DNA of 64,000 nucleotides from Sphingomonas sp. Leaf17 (GCF_001421505.1 NZ_LMKL01000008.1:178881-242880), one strand, 5' to 3'. Shown: positions 20,515-29,844, numbered from the stretch's first letter. The notes: generated by a model not told the origin, from the letters alone. A program made the numbers and translations.

Positions 20515-21882
20515 ATGGAGTGCATTTCCTTGCCGACCACCATGCCCGTACCCGGCGCGATCGCCGCGACCATCGACCGTGCGTCCCGCCTGCGCGCGTT
20601 CGATTTCGACGGACGGCTGAGCGGCGCGAGCCGCGAACTGTGGGACGTGCTGGAACCCGATATCCGGGAGGTGGCGGGGGCCTATTGGGCGCAGTGGAAA
20701 CAGTGTTTCCCCGATGAGCGCAACTGGGCGACGGCCAACGACGCGCAGATGATCGACATCGGCTGCACCTTTCTGCGCGACCGGTTCCTGAATACCGACG
20801 GGATCGCCTGGATCGAATCCATCGAGCGCTCGGTCGCCGCCGCCTATGCCGCGCAGGTGCCGCCGATGGCGCTGCTGTCGATGATAAGCGCCAGCGATCG
20901 CAGCGCGATGGGGATCCTGATGCGGCGCAAGGCCGATGAGGCCGACCTGCCGGTGCTGATCGACACGCTGATGCGGTTGTCGGCGATGGAGGGCGAGATC
21001 ACGGTCGCGATCTACACCGAATATCGCACCCATTCGGCGACCATGGCGCGCGACCGGCTGGCCGCCGAGTTCCGCGACGGTATCGCCGTGATGGTGGAAT
21101 CCGCCACGATCGAGGGCCACGACCTGCGCGGCAACAGCGAGCGGACGTCGGCGTTCGCGCGCGGGATGCTGGGCAAGACCAGCGAGGTCGCCGCCGCCGC
21201 CGAACAGTCCGCCGTGGCGATGCGCGAGGCGGCACAGACCGCCGCCGGCCTGATCCGCGCGATCGAGGACGCGCGCAGCGAAGTGGAGGTCGCGGCCGAG
21301 ATCGCGGCGCGCGCCAGCGTGCAGGCGGGCAAGGCGGTCGGCATGAGCGAAACCCTGTCGGATCATGCCAAGTCGATCGAATCGATCCTGGGCCTGATCC
21401 GCGACATTGCCGGGCAGACCAATTTGCTGGCGCTGAACGCCACGATCGAGGCGGCACGCGCGGGCGATGCCGGGCGCGGCTTCGCGGTGGTGGCGCAGGA
21501 GGTGAAAAGCCTCGCCAACCAGACCGCGCGGGCGACCGACGACATCGCCGCCAAGATCGCCGCGATCCAGTCCGCCACCCGCGTGACGGTCGACACCAAC
21601 GCGTCGATCGAGGCGACCGTCGCCGAGGTGCAGGACAGCGCGGACCGGATCCGCCGGGCGATGGAGGCGCAGGCGCAGACCGTGACCGCGATCACCGCCG
21701 CGGTCGACGAAACCGCGCTGGCCGCCGATTCGATGGCCGACACGATCGCCGCGATCCGGCAGGACACCGAAACGGTCGCGAGCGAGATCGACGGCGTGGG
21801 CCACGGATTCGACCTGCTCGACCGGCAGCTGAGCACGTTGAAGGACAGTGCGGGGACGTTCGCGGCGAAGGTCGCGGCGTAG
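20515..21882 (+). CDS. Soluble methyl-accepting chemotaxis protein, globin-coupled-sensor type
   Basis: A 455-residue receptor with no transmembrane segment. The N-terminal ~170 residues resemble the protoglobin sensor domain ('[20 protein letters not shown]'). The C-terminal half is a standard signalling domain; its hairpin tip is '[20 protein letters not shown]'. By alignment the proximal heme histidine region falls at '[11 protein letters not shown]', where I see Tyr instead of His, so heme binding is uncertain. Start is ambiguous: ATG 20515, TTG 20530 (with GGAG 9 bases upstream) and ATG 20542 are all possible. Confidence 0.8.
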   Translation: MECISLPTTMPVPGAIAATIDRASRLRAFDFDGRLSGASRELWDVLEPDIREVAGAYWAQWKQCFPDERNWATANDAQMIDIGCTFLRDRFLNTDGIAWIESIERSVAAAYAAQVPPMALLSMISASDRSAMGILMRRKADEADLPVLIDTLMRLSAMEGEITVAIYTEYRTHSATMARDRLAAEFRDGIAVMVESATIEGHDLRGNSERTSAFARGMLGKTSEVAAAAEQSAVAMREAAQTAAGLIRAIEDARSEVEVAAEIAARASVQAGKAVGMSETLSDHAKSIESILGLIRDIAGQTNLLALNATIEAARAGDAGRGFAVVAQEVKSLANQTARATDDIAAKIAAIQSATRVTVDTNASIEATVAEVQDSADRIRRAMEAQAQTVTAITAAVDETALAADSMADTIAAIRQDTETVASEIDGVGHGFDLLDRQLSTLKDSAGTFAAKVAA

Positions 21883-21893
21883 GACTCATTTCT

Positions 21894-21985
21894 GTTCCCC
21901 GGCGGAGGCCGGGGTCCAGTTGCGTCGACGGCGGTACGCTATCACGACGGCTTGCCTGACTGGGCCCCGGCCTTCGCCGGGGAAC
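21894..21985. repeat. GTTCCCC...GGGGAAC palindromic repeat
   Basis: A 92-bp unit with inverted ends. A left hairpin (CCCCGGCGGAGGCCGGGG) and a right hairpin (CCCCGGCCTTCGCCGGGG) flank a variable middle, with GTCCAGT and ACTGGGCC as further inverted matches. It lies between the chemoreceptor and the short-chain dehydrogenase. Confidence 0.85.
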
Positions 21986-22039
21986 CGGAGTGCCATGCCG
22001 GGGTGACGACCGGCCCCTAACGCGGCTACAGCGGCCGCC

Positions 22040-22753
22040 ATGACCAACATTCTTCTGACCGGTTCGAGCCGGGGTATCGGGGCGGCCGCAGCCGTGGCGC
22101 TGAACGCTGCGGGCACCAACGTCATCGGGCACCGGACCGCCGCCGGGGGGACCGCCCGCGGGATCGCGGCGGACTTTGCCGACCCCGACGGCGCGTCTGG
22201 CCTGTGGGCAGCGGCGCTCGACCAGGCGGGTGGTACGATCGACGTGCTGGTGAACAATGCCGGGGTGTTCGAGGCCAATCCGCTCGACGGGGACGACGAC
22301 GTCTGGGCGGCGAACTGGGCGCGGACGATGCAGGTCAACCTGACCGCGTCGGCGCAGCTCTGCCGGCTGGCGGTGCTGCACTGGCAGGCGTGCGGGGTTG
22401 CCGGGCGAATCGTGAATGTCGCCAGCCGCGCGGCGTATCGCGGGGATTCCCCCGCGCACTGGCATTATGCCGCGTCGAAGGCGGGGATGGTGGCGATGAC
22501 CAAGACCATCGCGCGCGGCTATGCCCGTGACGGGATCCTGGCGTTCGCGGTGTGTCCGGGGTTCACGATGACGGGGATGGCGGAGGAATATCTGGAAAGT
22601 CGGGGCGGCGACGCGCTGCTCGCCGACATTCCGCTGGGGCGCGTGGCCGACCCGGCCGAGGTCGCCTCGGTCATCCGCTATCTGGCGCTGGAGGCACCGG
22701 CGTCGATGACCGGTGCGGTGATCGACGTGAACGGGGCGAGCTATGTCCGCTGA
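22040..22753 (+). CDS. Short-chain dehydrogenase/reductase
   Basis: A 237-residue NAD(P)-dependent oxidoreductase of the classical SDR family, resembling 3-oxoacyl-ACP reductases (FabG-like). The cofactor motif is TGSSRGIG (residues 7-14), the structural NNAG follows in 'VLVNNAGVF', and the catalytic Ser and YxxxK are in 'VASRAA' and 'YAASKAGM'. The C-terminal 'ITGAVIDVNG'-type end is present as 'MTGAVIDVNGASY'. The substrate cannot be told. It overlaps prmA by 11 bp. Confidence 0.88.
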   Translation: MTNILLTGSSRGIGAAAAVALNAAGTNVIGHRTAAGGTARGIAADFADPDGASGLWAAALDQAGGTIDVLVNNAGVFEANPLDGDDDVWAANWARTMQVNLTASAQLCRLAVLHWQACGVAGRIVNVASRAAYRGDSPAHWHYAASKAGMVAMTKTIARGYARDGILAFAVCPGFTMTGMAEEYLESRGGDALLADIPLGRVADPAEVASVIRYLALEAPASMTGAVIDVNGASYVR

Positions 22754-23708
22754 ACCGGAGGCCCCGATGGGGGACAGCTGGAAGCTCACCCTGCCCTGCA
22801 CCCGCGCGGAGGCCGAGGCAATTGATGTCGGAGACGGGGTCGACCTGGACCCGCCGCCGACTCTGATGACGACCGAGGACGTGCTGGACGACGCCGAACG
22901 CTGGCGGCTGGACGCGTATTTCGAGGGCGAGCCGGATGCCGCCGCCATCGCCGCCGTCCGCGCGCTGGTGCCGAGCGCGGCGGAGGCCGACCTGGTGCTG
23001 GAACGGCTGACCGATGCCGACTGGGTGACGATGAGCCAGGCGGGGCTGGCCCCGCTGCACGTCGGCCGGTTCTTCGTCCATACCGGCGGCGAGGCGGCGC
23101 CCGCGGGGACACGCGCGTTCCATATCGCCGCGGGCCGCGCGTTCGGGACGGGCCATCACGAGACGACCAGCGGGTGTCTGGCCATGCTGGACGCGATGGC
23201 GACCGAGAAGCAGATTTTCTCCAAGATCATCGACATTGGCACCGGCACCGGCCTGCTCGCCTTTGCCGCCGCGCATCTGTGGCCCGACGCCGGTGTGGTC
23301 GCGACGGATATTGATGCGGTAGCGATCGACGTGACCCGCGAAAACGCGGTGGCGAACGGCGTCGCGGGAATCGACCTGATCATAGCCGACGGGACGCTGG
23401 ATGATCGGATCGTGGCCAGCGCCCCCTATGATCTGGTGATCGCCAACATCCTTGCCGGCCCGCTGGTGTCGATGGCCCCCGAACTGGCCGCGATCGCCGA
23501 CAGCGGTGCGACGATCATGCTGGCGGGCCTGCTGGAAACGCAGCGCGCGGCCGTGGTCGCGGCCTATGCCGCGTGCGGCTGCACGGTGGAGTGGGTCGAC
23601 CGGCGGGGCGACTGGACCGTGCTGGCCCTGCGCGCCGGCGCGGGGCGTTATGTGCCGAGCGGGCCGTTCGACCCCAAGGGCCGCGACGGCTGGGCGCTGG
23701 ATATCTAG
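22743..23708 (+). CDS. prmA: Ribosomal protein L11 methyltransferase
   Basis: S-adenosylmethionine-dependent methyltransferase modifying ribosomal protein L11. The 321 residues carry the N-terminal L11-recognition domain, then 'RAFGTGHHETTSGCL', SAM motif I 'IIDIGTGTGLLAFAA', 'VATDIDAVAIDVTRENA' and the motif IV-like 'YDLVIANILAGPL', all diagnostic of PrmA. The ATG at 22743 overlaps the upstream dehydrogenase; an in-frame ATG at 22767 is an alternative start. Confidence 0.94.
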   Translation: MSAEPEAPMGDSWKLTLPCTRAEAEAIDVGDGVDLDPPPTLMTTEDVLDDAERWRLDAYFEGEPDAAAIAAVRALVPSAAEADLVLERLTDADWVTMSQAGLAPLHVGRFFVHTGGEAAPAGTRAFHIAAGRAFGTGHHETTSGCLAMLDAMATEKQIFSKIIDIGTGTGLLAFAAAHLWPDAGVVATDIDAVAIDVTRENAVANGVAGIDLIIADGTLDDRIVASAPYDLVIANILAGPLVSMAPELAAIADSGATIMLAGLLETQRAAVVAAYAACGCTVEWVDRRGDWTVLALRAGAGRYVPSGPFDPKGRDGWALDI

Positions 23709-23754
23709 GACAAATGATCGGGCGGACGATATTTAGTATAATGTGACGGCCGAA

Positions 23755-23770
23755 TTAACCGTCCTTCAAC
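23755..23770 (+). promoter_or_regulatory. CtrA-like site before the membrane chemoreceptor
   Basis: TTAA, 7 bases (CCGTCCT), TCAAC. One mismatch to the CtrA consensus TTAA-N7-TTAAC, exact spacing. It ends 52 bp before the chemoreceptor ATG at 23823, a normal activator position. Confidence 0.55.
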
Positions 23771-23822
23771 GCCGTGACGGGCATGGTCCCCTTAGATAAT
23801 CGTGCGGGGAGCATGTCGGCCG

Positions 23823-25571
23823 ATGAAGTTGCGAATTCGTGCCAGGATCAACCTGATCGGCGTTGCCGCCGGTATCGGGTTGCTGGTCCTGCTTGGGCTG
23901 AGCCTGATGAAACTGTCGGCGGTGATGCACGAGGATATCGCGGTCGGCACCCGCCACGCGGTTGAAAGCGCGCATGGCGTGCTTGCGCATTACGAAACGC
24001 TGGAACGCAACGGCACGATGAGCCGCGCGGATGCGCAGAAGGCCGCGCTGACCACGCTGTCGGCGATGCGATACGGCGACAACGACTATTTCTGGGTCAA
24101 CGACATGCAGCCGCGCATGTTGATGCATCCGATGAAGCCCGAGCTGGACGGCACCGACCTGACCGCCAGGACCGATGCCGACGGCAAGGCGATGTTCGTG
24201 CAGATGGTCGACATCGTCCGCAAGAACGGCGCGGGCTTCCTGCAATATAACTGGACCAAGCCGGGTGCGACGGCCGCAGTGCCCAAATTGTCCTATGTGA
24301 AGGGGTTTGCGCCCTGGGGCTGGCTGGTCGGGTCGGGCGTGTACATCGACACGATTTCGGACGCGGTGTGGGCGGCGGGCGTGTCGCTGGGGTTGCTGGC
24401 GCTGCTGGTCGCGGCGATCGTGCTGCTGTGCGGCTGGCGGATCGGCCGGTCGATCACGGTGCCGGTCGAGACGGTGACCGCGCGGATGCGGTCGCTGGCG
24501 GACGGGGACACCGACACGGCGATCCCCGGGCTGGACCGGGGTGACGAGGTCGGCGAAATGTCGGCGGCGCTGACCGTGTTCCGCGATGCCGCCGTCGTCG
24601 CGCGGGGACTGGAGCTGGAACAGCAGCGGGTGGTGGCGCAGATCGGCGACGCGCTGTCGCAGCTGGCCGAGTCCGACCTGACCCCGCGCCTTGACGGCTT
24701 CCCCAGCGCCTATGCGGCGATCGAGCGCGATTTCAACCAGGCGGTCGAGCGGCTGTCGACCGCGCTGGCCGCGGTGCGCGCCAGTTCCGACGCGATCGGC
24801 AGCGGGGCAAGCGCAATCACGCAGGCGTCCGACGACCTGTCGCATCGCACCGAACAGCAGGCGGCCAGCCTGGAGGAAACAGCGGCCGCGATTCAGGAAA
24901 TCACCACCACCGTGCGCGAAACCGCCGATGGCACCGCGCGCGCCAACGTCGCGGTCGCCGAAACGCGGGCCGAAGCCAAGGCCAGCGGCGACATCGTCCG
25001 CCAGGCGGTCGACGCGATGGGCGGGATCGAGCGCGCCTCGGCCGAAATCTCCGAGATCATCACCGTGATCGACGGCATCGCGTTCCAGACGAACCTGCTG
25101 GCGCTGAACGCCGGGGTCGAGGCGGCCCGCGCGGGCGAGGCGGGCAAGGGCTTTGCGGTGGTCGCGTCCGAAGTGCGCGCGCTGGCGCAGCGATCGGCCG
25201 ACGCCGCGCGCGACGTGAAGGCGCGGATCACCGTCAGCGCCACGCAGGTCGATCGCGGCGTCGCGCTGGTCGGCGACACCGGCCGCGCGCTGGACCGCAT
25301 CGTCGAGCGGGTGGAGGAGATCAGCACCCTGGTCGCGACGATCGCGGTATCGGCATCGCACCAGTCGTCAGGCTTGCAGCAGATCAACATCGCGGTCGGC
25401 GAGATGGACAGCACCACGCAGCAGAACGCGGCGATGGTGGTCGAGAACAACGCCGCCGCGCGCGCCCTGTCGGGCAAGGCCGGTGACCTGCTGGGGCTGG
25501 TCGAACGGTTCCGGCTGGCCGAGGCGACGCGTGGGCGCGGGTATGGCGGGTTGCGCGCGCTGGCGGCCTGA
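23823..25571 (+). CDS. Membrane methyl-accepting chemotaxis protein with Cache sensor
   Basis: A 582-residue chemoreceptor. A first transmembrane helix (about 11-30) is followed by a periplasmic single Cache domain ('DNDYFWVNDMQPRMLMHPM', 'LSYVKGFAPWGWLVGSGVYID'), a second helix (about 190-212), a HAMP linker and a signalling domain with tip '[21 protein letters not shown]'. Single Cache domains of this type often sense small carboxylates. The ATG at 23823 was chosen because GGGGAG lies 11 bases upstream and the membrane helix follows directly. Confidence 0.92.
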   Translation: MKLRIRARINLIGVAAGIGLLVLLGLSLMKLSAVMHEDIAVGTRHAVESAHGVLAHYETLERNGTMSRADAQKAALTTLSAMRYGDNDYFWVNDMQPRMLMHPMKPELDGTDLTARTDADGKAMFVQMVDIVRKNGAGFLQYNWTKPGATAAVPKLSYVKGFAPWGWLVGSGVYIDTISDAVWAAGVSLGLLALLVAAIVLLCGWRIGRSITVPVETVTARMRSLADGDTDTAIPGLDRGDEVGEMSAALTVFRDAAVVARGLELEQQRVVAQIGDALSQLAESDLTPRLDGFPSAYAAIERDFNQAVERLSTALAAVRASSDAIGSGASAITQASDDLSHRTEQQAASLEETAAAIQEITTTVRETADGTARANVAVAETRAEAKASGDIVRQAVDAMGGIERASAEISEIITVIDGIAFQTNLLALNAGVEAARAGEAGKGFAVVASEVRALAQRSADAARDVKARITVSATQVDRGVALVGDTGRALDRIVERVEEISTLVATIAVSASHQSSGLQQINIAVGEMDSTTQQNAAMVVENNAAARALSGKAGDLLGLVERFRLAEATRGRGYGGLRALAA

Positions 25572-25617
25572 GGGGTGGCCTGAGGGATTGAGCGGAGCGG
25601 GGCAACAGGGACAACGC

Positions 25618-25727
25618 ACCACCCCGGCGGAGGCCGGGGCCCAACCGGGTCAGCGGTAACGATAGGCCGGTTCGCGCCGTTACGAACCGCTTCCCTAATG
25701 GACCCCGGCCTTCGCCGGGGTGGTGGT
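25618..25727. repeat. CCCCGGCGGAGG...CCTTCGCCGGGG palindromic repeat
   Basis: A ~110-bp unit with hairpins at both ends (ACCCCGGCGGAGGCCGGGG and CCCCGGCCTTCGCCGGGGT), inverted relative to one another, and a variable middle that itself contains AACCGG and CCGGTT. It lies between the convergent chemoreceptor and phhA genes. Confidence 0.82.
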
Positions 25728-25737
25728 GGAGGAAGCT

Positions 25738-26607
25738 TCAGCCCGCCCCCGCCGCCTTGTTTCGCGCGTAAGCCTGTGTGCCGTGGGTCAGGACGATGTC
25801 GTTGGGGTCGATGGCCGCGACGGGGATGTCGGGCTGAGCGGCGAGGTCGGCGTAGAGCGGCGCGAAGTCGGTTTCGACGGTGAGGCGGAGCAGGTCGTCG
25901 AAGCTGGGGATGACGAAATAGTTCTGCTGGAAATCGTCGATCCGGTAGTCGGTGCGCATGACGCGGGCGAGGTCGAAGGCGATCCGGTTGGGGCTTGGGT
26001 CGTCGAGCGCGAAGCGGCTTTCGGCGTAACTGCTGACGATCCCCGAGCCGTAGATGCGCAGGCCCTCAGGCTCCGCGATCAGGCCGAACTCGACCGTGTA
26101 CCAGTAGAGCCGGCCAAGATATTTCAGCGCGTCGAGGGTCAGCGCGCGCTGGCCGCCGCGGCCATAGGCTTCGAGATAATCGGCGAACACCGGGTCGGCG
26201 AGCATCGGCACATGGCCGAACACGTCGTGGAAGACGTCGGGTTCCTGCAGGTAATCGAGCTGGTCGGGGCGGCGGATGAAATTGCCCGCGACGAAGCGGC
26301 GATTGGCCATGTGGTCGAAGAACACGTCGTCGGGGACGAGGCCGGGGACGGCGACGACCTGCCACCCGGTCAGTTTCATCAGCCGGTCGGACAGTTCGTC
26401 GAAATCGGGGATGCCGGGCTTCGACAGTTTCAGCACGTCGAGGCCGCGCAGATACGCCTCCGACGCGCGACCGGGCAGCAGTTTCGCCTGACGCGCGAAC
26501 AGCGTGTCCCAGGTGGCGTGGTCCTGCGCGCTGTAATGCGACCAGTCCTGCGGGACGGTCCAGTCGGGCGACGGGGCTGCGCTGATTGTTTGTGTTTCCT
26601 CTACCAT
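25738..26607 (-). CDS. phhA: Phenylalanine 4-monooxygenase
   Basis: Iron- and pterin-dependent hydroxylase converting phenylalanine to tyrosine. The 289-residue bacterial form lacks a regulatory domain. The iron ligands are visible: two His in 'FHDVFGHVPML' and Glu in 'WYTVEFGLI'. 'VPGLVPDDVFFDHMANRRF' and 'DFQQNYFVIPSFDDL' are also typical. The ATG at 26607 gives a normal family N-terminus. The divergent DUF2459 gene starts only about 15-24 bp away, leaving almost no promoter space. No pterin dehydratase gene is near. Confidence 0.95.
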   Translation of the reverse strand: MVEETQTISAAPSPDWTVPQDWSHYSAQDHATWDTLFARQAKLLPGRASEAYLRGLDVLKLSKPGIPDFDELSDRLMKLTGWQVVAVPGLVPDDVFFDHMANRRFVAGNFIRRPDQLDYLQEPDVFHDVFGHVPMLADPVFADYLEAYGRGGQRALTLDALKYLGRLYWYTVEFGLIAEPEGLRIYGSGIVSSYAESRFALDDPSPNRIAFDLARVMRTDYRIDDFQQNYFVIPSFDDLLRLTVETDFAPLYADLAAQPDIPVAAIDPNDIVLTHGTQAYARNKAAGAG

Positions 26608-26621
26608 GATCGAAGCGTAGC

Positions 26622-27323
26622 ATGGGTCCGATGACGCGGGAAACAGGGATTGCCGGGGGTCGCTGGCCGGCGCGGATCGGGGGCTGGCTGGCGCGGGGTG
26701 CGGGCGGTCTGGTGCTGGTCGTGGCGCTGTATGTTCTCGCGGGCTTCGTTGGCGGGGCAATTCCGATGAACCGCGACTGGACGGAGGCGGCCGACGGGAT
26801 CGTCATCTTCGTCGAGAGCAACGGGGTGCATACCGGCATCGTCGTGCCGAAGGTCGCGGCCGGGGTCGACTGGCGGGGCTTTGCGCGGGCCGAGGATCTG
26901 CGCGACCCGCGCTATGGGGGTCATGACCATCTGAGCGTCGGCTGGGGCGAGAAGCGGTTTTACCTGGAGACGCCGACCTGGGCCGAGGTGAAGCCGGCGA
27001 CGATCGCGGCGGCCGCGTTCGGCAGCACGGATACGCTGGTGCATGTCGATCATGTGCCCCTGCCCGCTGCGTCGGCGGACGTGCGGCGGATCGTGCTGCG
27101 TCGGGAAGAATATCGGCGGCTGGCGGCGTATATCCGGGCGAGCGTTGCGGATGGGGCTGCGCATTACCCGGGCTATGGCGAGTATGATGCGTTCTATGAT
27201 GGACGCGGGCGGTACAGCGCGGTGACGACGTGCAACAGCTGGACCGGGGCGGCGCTGCGCTTCGCCGGGGTGCGGGTGGGGGCGTGGACGCCGTTTCCCG
27301 CGACGGTGCTGTGGTGGTTCTGA
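26622..27323 (+). CDS. DUF2459 / TIGR02117 family membrane protein
   Basis: A 233-residue protein with one N-terminal transmembrane segment (about residues 24-48) and an extracytoplasmic domain. Conserved-looking elements are 'ESNGVHTGIVVP', 'VGWGEKRFYLETPTW' and the C-terminal 'TTCNSWTGAALRFAGV', which match the DUF2459 family; the Cys/His/Asn set suggests a papain-like or NlpC-like fold, but the function is unknown. Start may be 26622 or 26631. Its 3' end overlaps the next hydrolase gene. Confidence 0.82.
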   Translation: MGPMTRETGIAGGRWPARIGGWLARGAGGLVLVVALYVLAGFVGGAIPMNRDWTEAADGIVIFVESNGVHTGIVVPKVAAGVDWRGFARAEDLRDPRYGGHDHLSVGWGEKRFYLETPTWAEVKPATIAAAAFGSTDTLVHVDHVPLPAASADVRRIVLRREEYRRLAAYIRASVADGAAHYPGYGEYDAFYDGRGRYSAVTTCNSWTGAALRFAGVRVGAWTPFPATVLWWF

Positions 27324-28033
27324 GGCCACCCGATCCCCTGCCCCCGTCCAAGGCACTGTGGGCGGCGGAGGTGCCGCGCGCGGCGTGGATGGTCGCGACA
27401 TGGTGGCGGCACCGGGCGCTGCTGGAGGACGTGCCGCGCGGCGACGGGCGGACGGTGATGCTGCTGCCGGGCCTCGGCAATTCGGCGCGGTCGCTGTTCG
27501 TGATTCGGCGGTATCTGCGCCGGCTTGGCTACCGGGTCGAGGATTGGGGGTTCGGGCGCAATTTCGGTACGCGCACGGTCGGGGCCGAGGCTGAGGCGGT
27601 GGTCGCGCGGGTCGCGGCGCTGGCGGCGGAGGGCGGGCCTGTGACTTTGGTGGGGGTCAGCCTTGGCGGGATTCTGGCGCGGCTGGTGGCGCACCGGCGG
27701 CCCGATCTGGTGCGCGGCGTGGTGACGGTCGCCTCGCCCTATGCCGGGTCGCCGCGCGCGACGAATGTCTGGCGCGCGTTCCAGCTGTTGTCGGGCGAGC
27801 GGATCCACGATCCGGCTGTGCTGTCGACGATGGCGCTGGTCGCGTCGCCCCTGCCCGTGCCCGCAACCGCGATCTGGAGCGCGAGCGACGGGCTGGTCGC
27901 GGGCGCGATCTGCCACGGCGGGGACTGCCCGGCGGTCGAGGTGCGCAGCGGGCATCTGGGGGTGCAGGTGCGCCCCGAGGTGCTGGCGGCGGTGGCGCGG
28001 GTGTTGGGCGGGATGGCGTTTGCTGAGATGTAG
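27311..28033 (+). CDS. Alpha/beta hydrolase
   Basis: A serine hydrolase of about 240 residues. The nucleophile elbow is 'LVGVSLGGILA' (GVSLG), the acid is probably in 'WSASDGLV' and the catalytic His in 'VRSGHLGVQ'. The oxyanion region is 'MLLPGLGNSARS'. It looks like a lipase/esterase-type enzyme; substrate unknown. I place the start at GTG 27311, inside the end of the DUF2459 gene, because conserved-looking sequence begins soon after; the frame is open further upstream to 27230. No signal peptide is visible. Confidence 0.75.
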   Translation: MVVLRPPDPLPPSKALWAAEVPRAAWMVATWWRHRALLEDVPRGDGRTVMLLPGLGNSARSLFVIRRYLRRLGYRVEDWGFGRNFGTRTVGAEAEAVVARVAALAAEGGPVTLVGVSLGGILARLVAHRRPDLVRGVVTVASPYAGSPRATNVWRAFQLLSGERIHDPAVLSTMALVASPLPVPATAIWSASDGLVAGAICHGGDCPAVEVRSGHLGVQVRPEVLAAVARVLGGMAFAEM

Positions 28034-28136
28034 GTTGATAATGCAACGGCGGGAGTTGATGAATAGCTGACCGTTCGTTCGAGGCAAATGCGCATCAGCA
28101 CAGTGAAAAGACATTTAATCTAGATCACTGTTGAAG

Positions 28137-29435
28137 ATGCCCCTTGTCAGCATCACTCATCGCGGGTTCAACCACGTCATGGCCGTTAAGAACCCGCAAA
28201 CTTGGACCCGGCTCAAGCGCATCGAACTGCGGCAGCTCGCCAATCAGATCGGTAACGATGCTGTACGCCTGATGACTGCTTGGCCGGCCTCAGGCGAAGG
28301 TCGGCAGGTCAAAGCCGCCGCAGAGGCCATAGCGCGTCGGCTGGATGGCCAGCAATCGCTTGGCGACATCCGGCGGGCGTTTGCCGAGATCGAAGCCGCA
28401 GCAGCGGATTTCAGTGCAATTCTCAACAACCCGTTTTTTCAGGAACGCCTGAGGACCGCGACTTACAAAGTTGGTGGGCAGCAGCACCTCATGAATATGG
28501 GCGAGGAGATCGAGAGCGCGCTGGAAGATATCCGCATCTACACACATGCCTATTGGGAAGCGCAACCGCCGCCACCTACGCCGCTTCAGATCGCCGCGGC
28601 GGAGGTAACGAAGTTGGTGCCGGACCAGAAAGTAGGTCCGATCATGTATGAAGTGGCCGGTGGCATTCTCAGAGTGAGGCACCAAGCTGCCGTATCTGCA
28701 TCGGTCAACATGCAAAACGCGGATTCGGCGCGGAAGGAATTGCTCAGTTCATTCGGCGAGATCGTTACCGAAATGACATCGTCCAACCAAGATCCACGCT
28801 TGATCGAGCTGACGAATGCAATGCGCGGCCGGATCGAGGAACGCACGGACATCATCCAGCTCGGTATCGCCGCCATCTCATTTCAGTTTACCTGTGACCG
28901 TTTCGAAGAGGAATTGCCGACCCACCTTAGTGGCCGACTAAGAGGGTTGACGATCGGACTGGGCATGTACGTTTCTCAATTTTCCGATTGGGCACGGTTC
29001 GCGGGCAATGCCGCGGCAATTGACTACAGCGAGGCCGACGTCATCGCGCTTCACCAAAGCGGTATGCGTTTAATCCAAGAACTTCGGAAGGCGACGACCA
29101 ACGTCGATCCGGAAGTACCACGAACGCTGGCTTTCATCCTTGAGACGATCCGCGATCCACGGCGCGCGTTAAAGCGGACGGTATTTGCCGCAATCCGATC
29201 GATCGAGAACCTTGTCAGCGCCACGTTCAGCTCGCTTGTTCACGTTCTTGGCGGATTGCCCGACGGCGCACGCGAGGGCATAAAAAAGGTTGCTCAGATC
29301 ACGATCTCGGTGGGGCTTCTCTTGGCGGTGGCAGAAATTGCCGTCAGCGTGTCGCCGGCGGCAGGCACCATCCTGCACACCAACTGGCTGGGACGTGCAG
29401 GAGAACTTATCAAGGAGTCGCTCAAGCCCGAATGA
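28137..29435 (+). CDS. Unknown protein with C-terminal membrane segment
   Basis: A 432-residue protein I do not recognise. It is largely helical, with several amphipathic or coiled-coil-like stretches (about 40-100, 200-240, 300-350) and one hydrophobic segment near the C-terminus ('ISVGLLLAVAEIAVSVSPA'), so it may be tail-anchored. Composition is AT-richer than its neighbours and it stands alone, which fits an acquired gene. The ATG at 28137 was preferred to TTG at 28131; a later in-frame ATG at 28179 is possible. No partner gene indicates a role. Confidence 0.65.
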   Translation: MPLVSITHRGFNHVMAVKNPQTWTRLKRIELRQLANQIGNDAVRLMTAWPASGEGRQVKAAAEAIARRLDGQQSLGDIRRAFAEIEAAAADFSAILNNPFFQERLRTATYKVGGQQHLMNMGEEIESALEDIRIYTHAYWEAQPPPPTPLQIAAAEVTKLVPDQKVGPIMYEVAGGILRVRHQAAVSASVNMQNADSARKELLSSFGEIVTEMTSSNQDPRLIELTNAMRGRIEERTDIIQLGIAAISFQFTCDRFEEELPTHLSGRLRGLTIGLGMYVSQFSDWARFAGNAAAIDYSEADVIALHQSGMRLIQELRKATTNVDPEVPRTLAFILETIRDPRRALKRTVFAAIRSIENLVSATFSSLVHVLGGLPDGAREGIKKVAQITISVGLLLAVAEIAVSVSPAAGTILHTNWLGRAGELIKESLKPE

Positions 29436-29557
29436 CTGCCTTTAGGCGACAGCAGCCGTTCGTGTCTGCGAGTTTGCAACTCATGACTACGCGCCATGCG
29501 GGACGTCCCACCCCGGCATGCCAGCGACTGCGCGTCGTTTACGGCAGCCCCCTTGCC

Positions 29558-29839
29558 TCAATTGTCCGTGGCGGCCTGATACCCGTCGTAGCCGCGGCAT
29601 TCCTGCGGGTATTTGCGGCAGCGTTTCTGGTATTCGCGGCGTTCGCGGCCCTCCTTCGCTTCCTTCTTGCGCATCTTGCGGCCGAAGTTGCGGTCGGCCT
29701 CGTCCTGACTGGTGGTGGCCCAGTCGACGGTCTGGCCGGCGACGGCGAAGGGGGCCTTTACGATGCTGGCGGCGGTGCTGAGGCAGCCCGACGTCATCAG
29801 CGGCAGAAGCAGCAGGGGCAGGATTTTACGCAAGGTCAC
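29558..29839 (-). CDS. Small basic lipoprotein
   Basis: A 93-residue protein starting at GTG 29839, where GGAG lies 8 bases upstream. Signal peptide 'LRKILPLLLLPLMTSGC' ends in a lipobox-like TSGC, so it is probably a lipoprotein. The mature part has a short hydrophobic stretch ('IVKAPFAVAGQTVDW') and a strongly basic tail with two Cys ('KRCRKYPQEC'). It lies 5 bp beyond the glycerophosphodiesterase stop codon and is probably co-transcribed with it. Function unknown. Confidence 0.68.
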   Translation of the reverse strand: MTLRKILPLLLLPLMTSGCLSTAASIVKAPFAVAGQTVDWATTSQDEADRNFGRKMRKKEAKEGRERREYQKRCRKYPQECRGYDGYQAATDN

Positions 29840-29844
29840 TGAAA

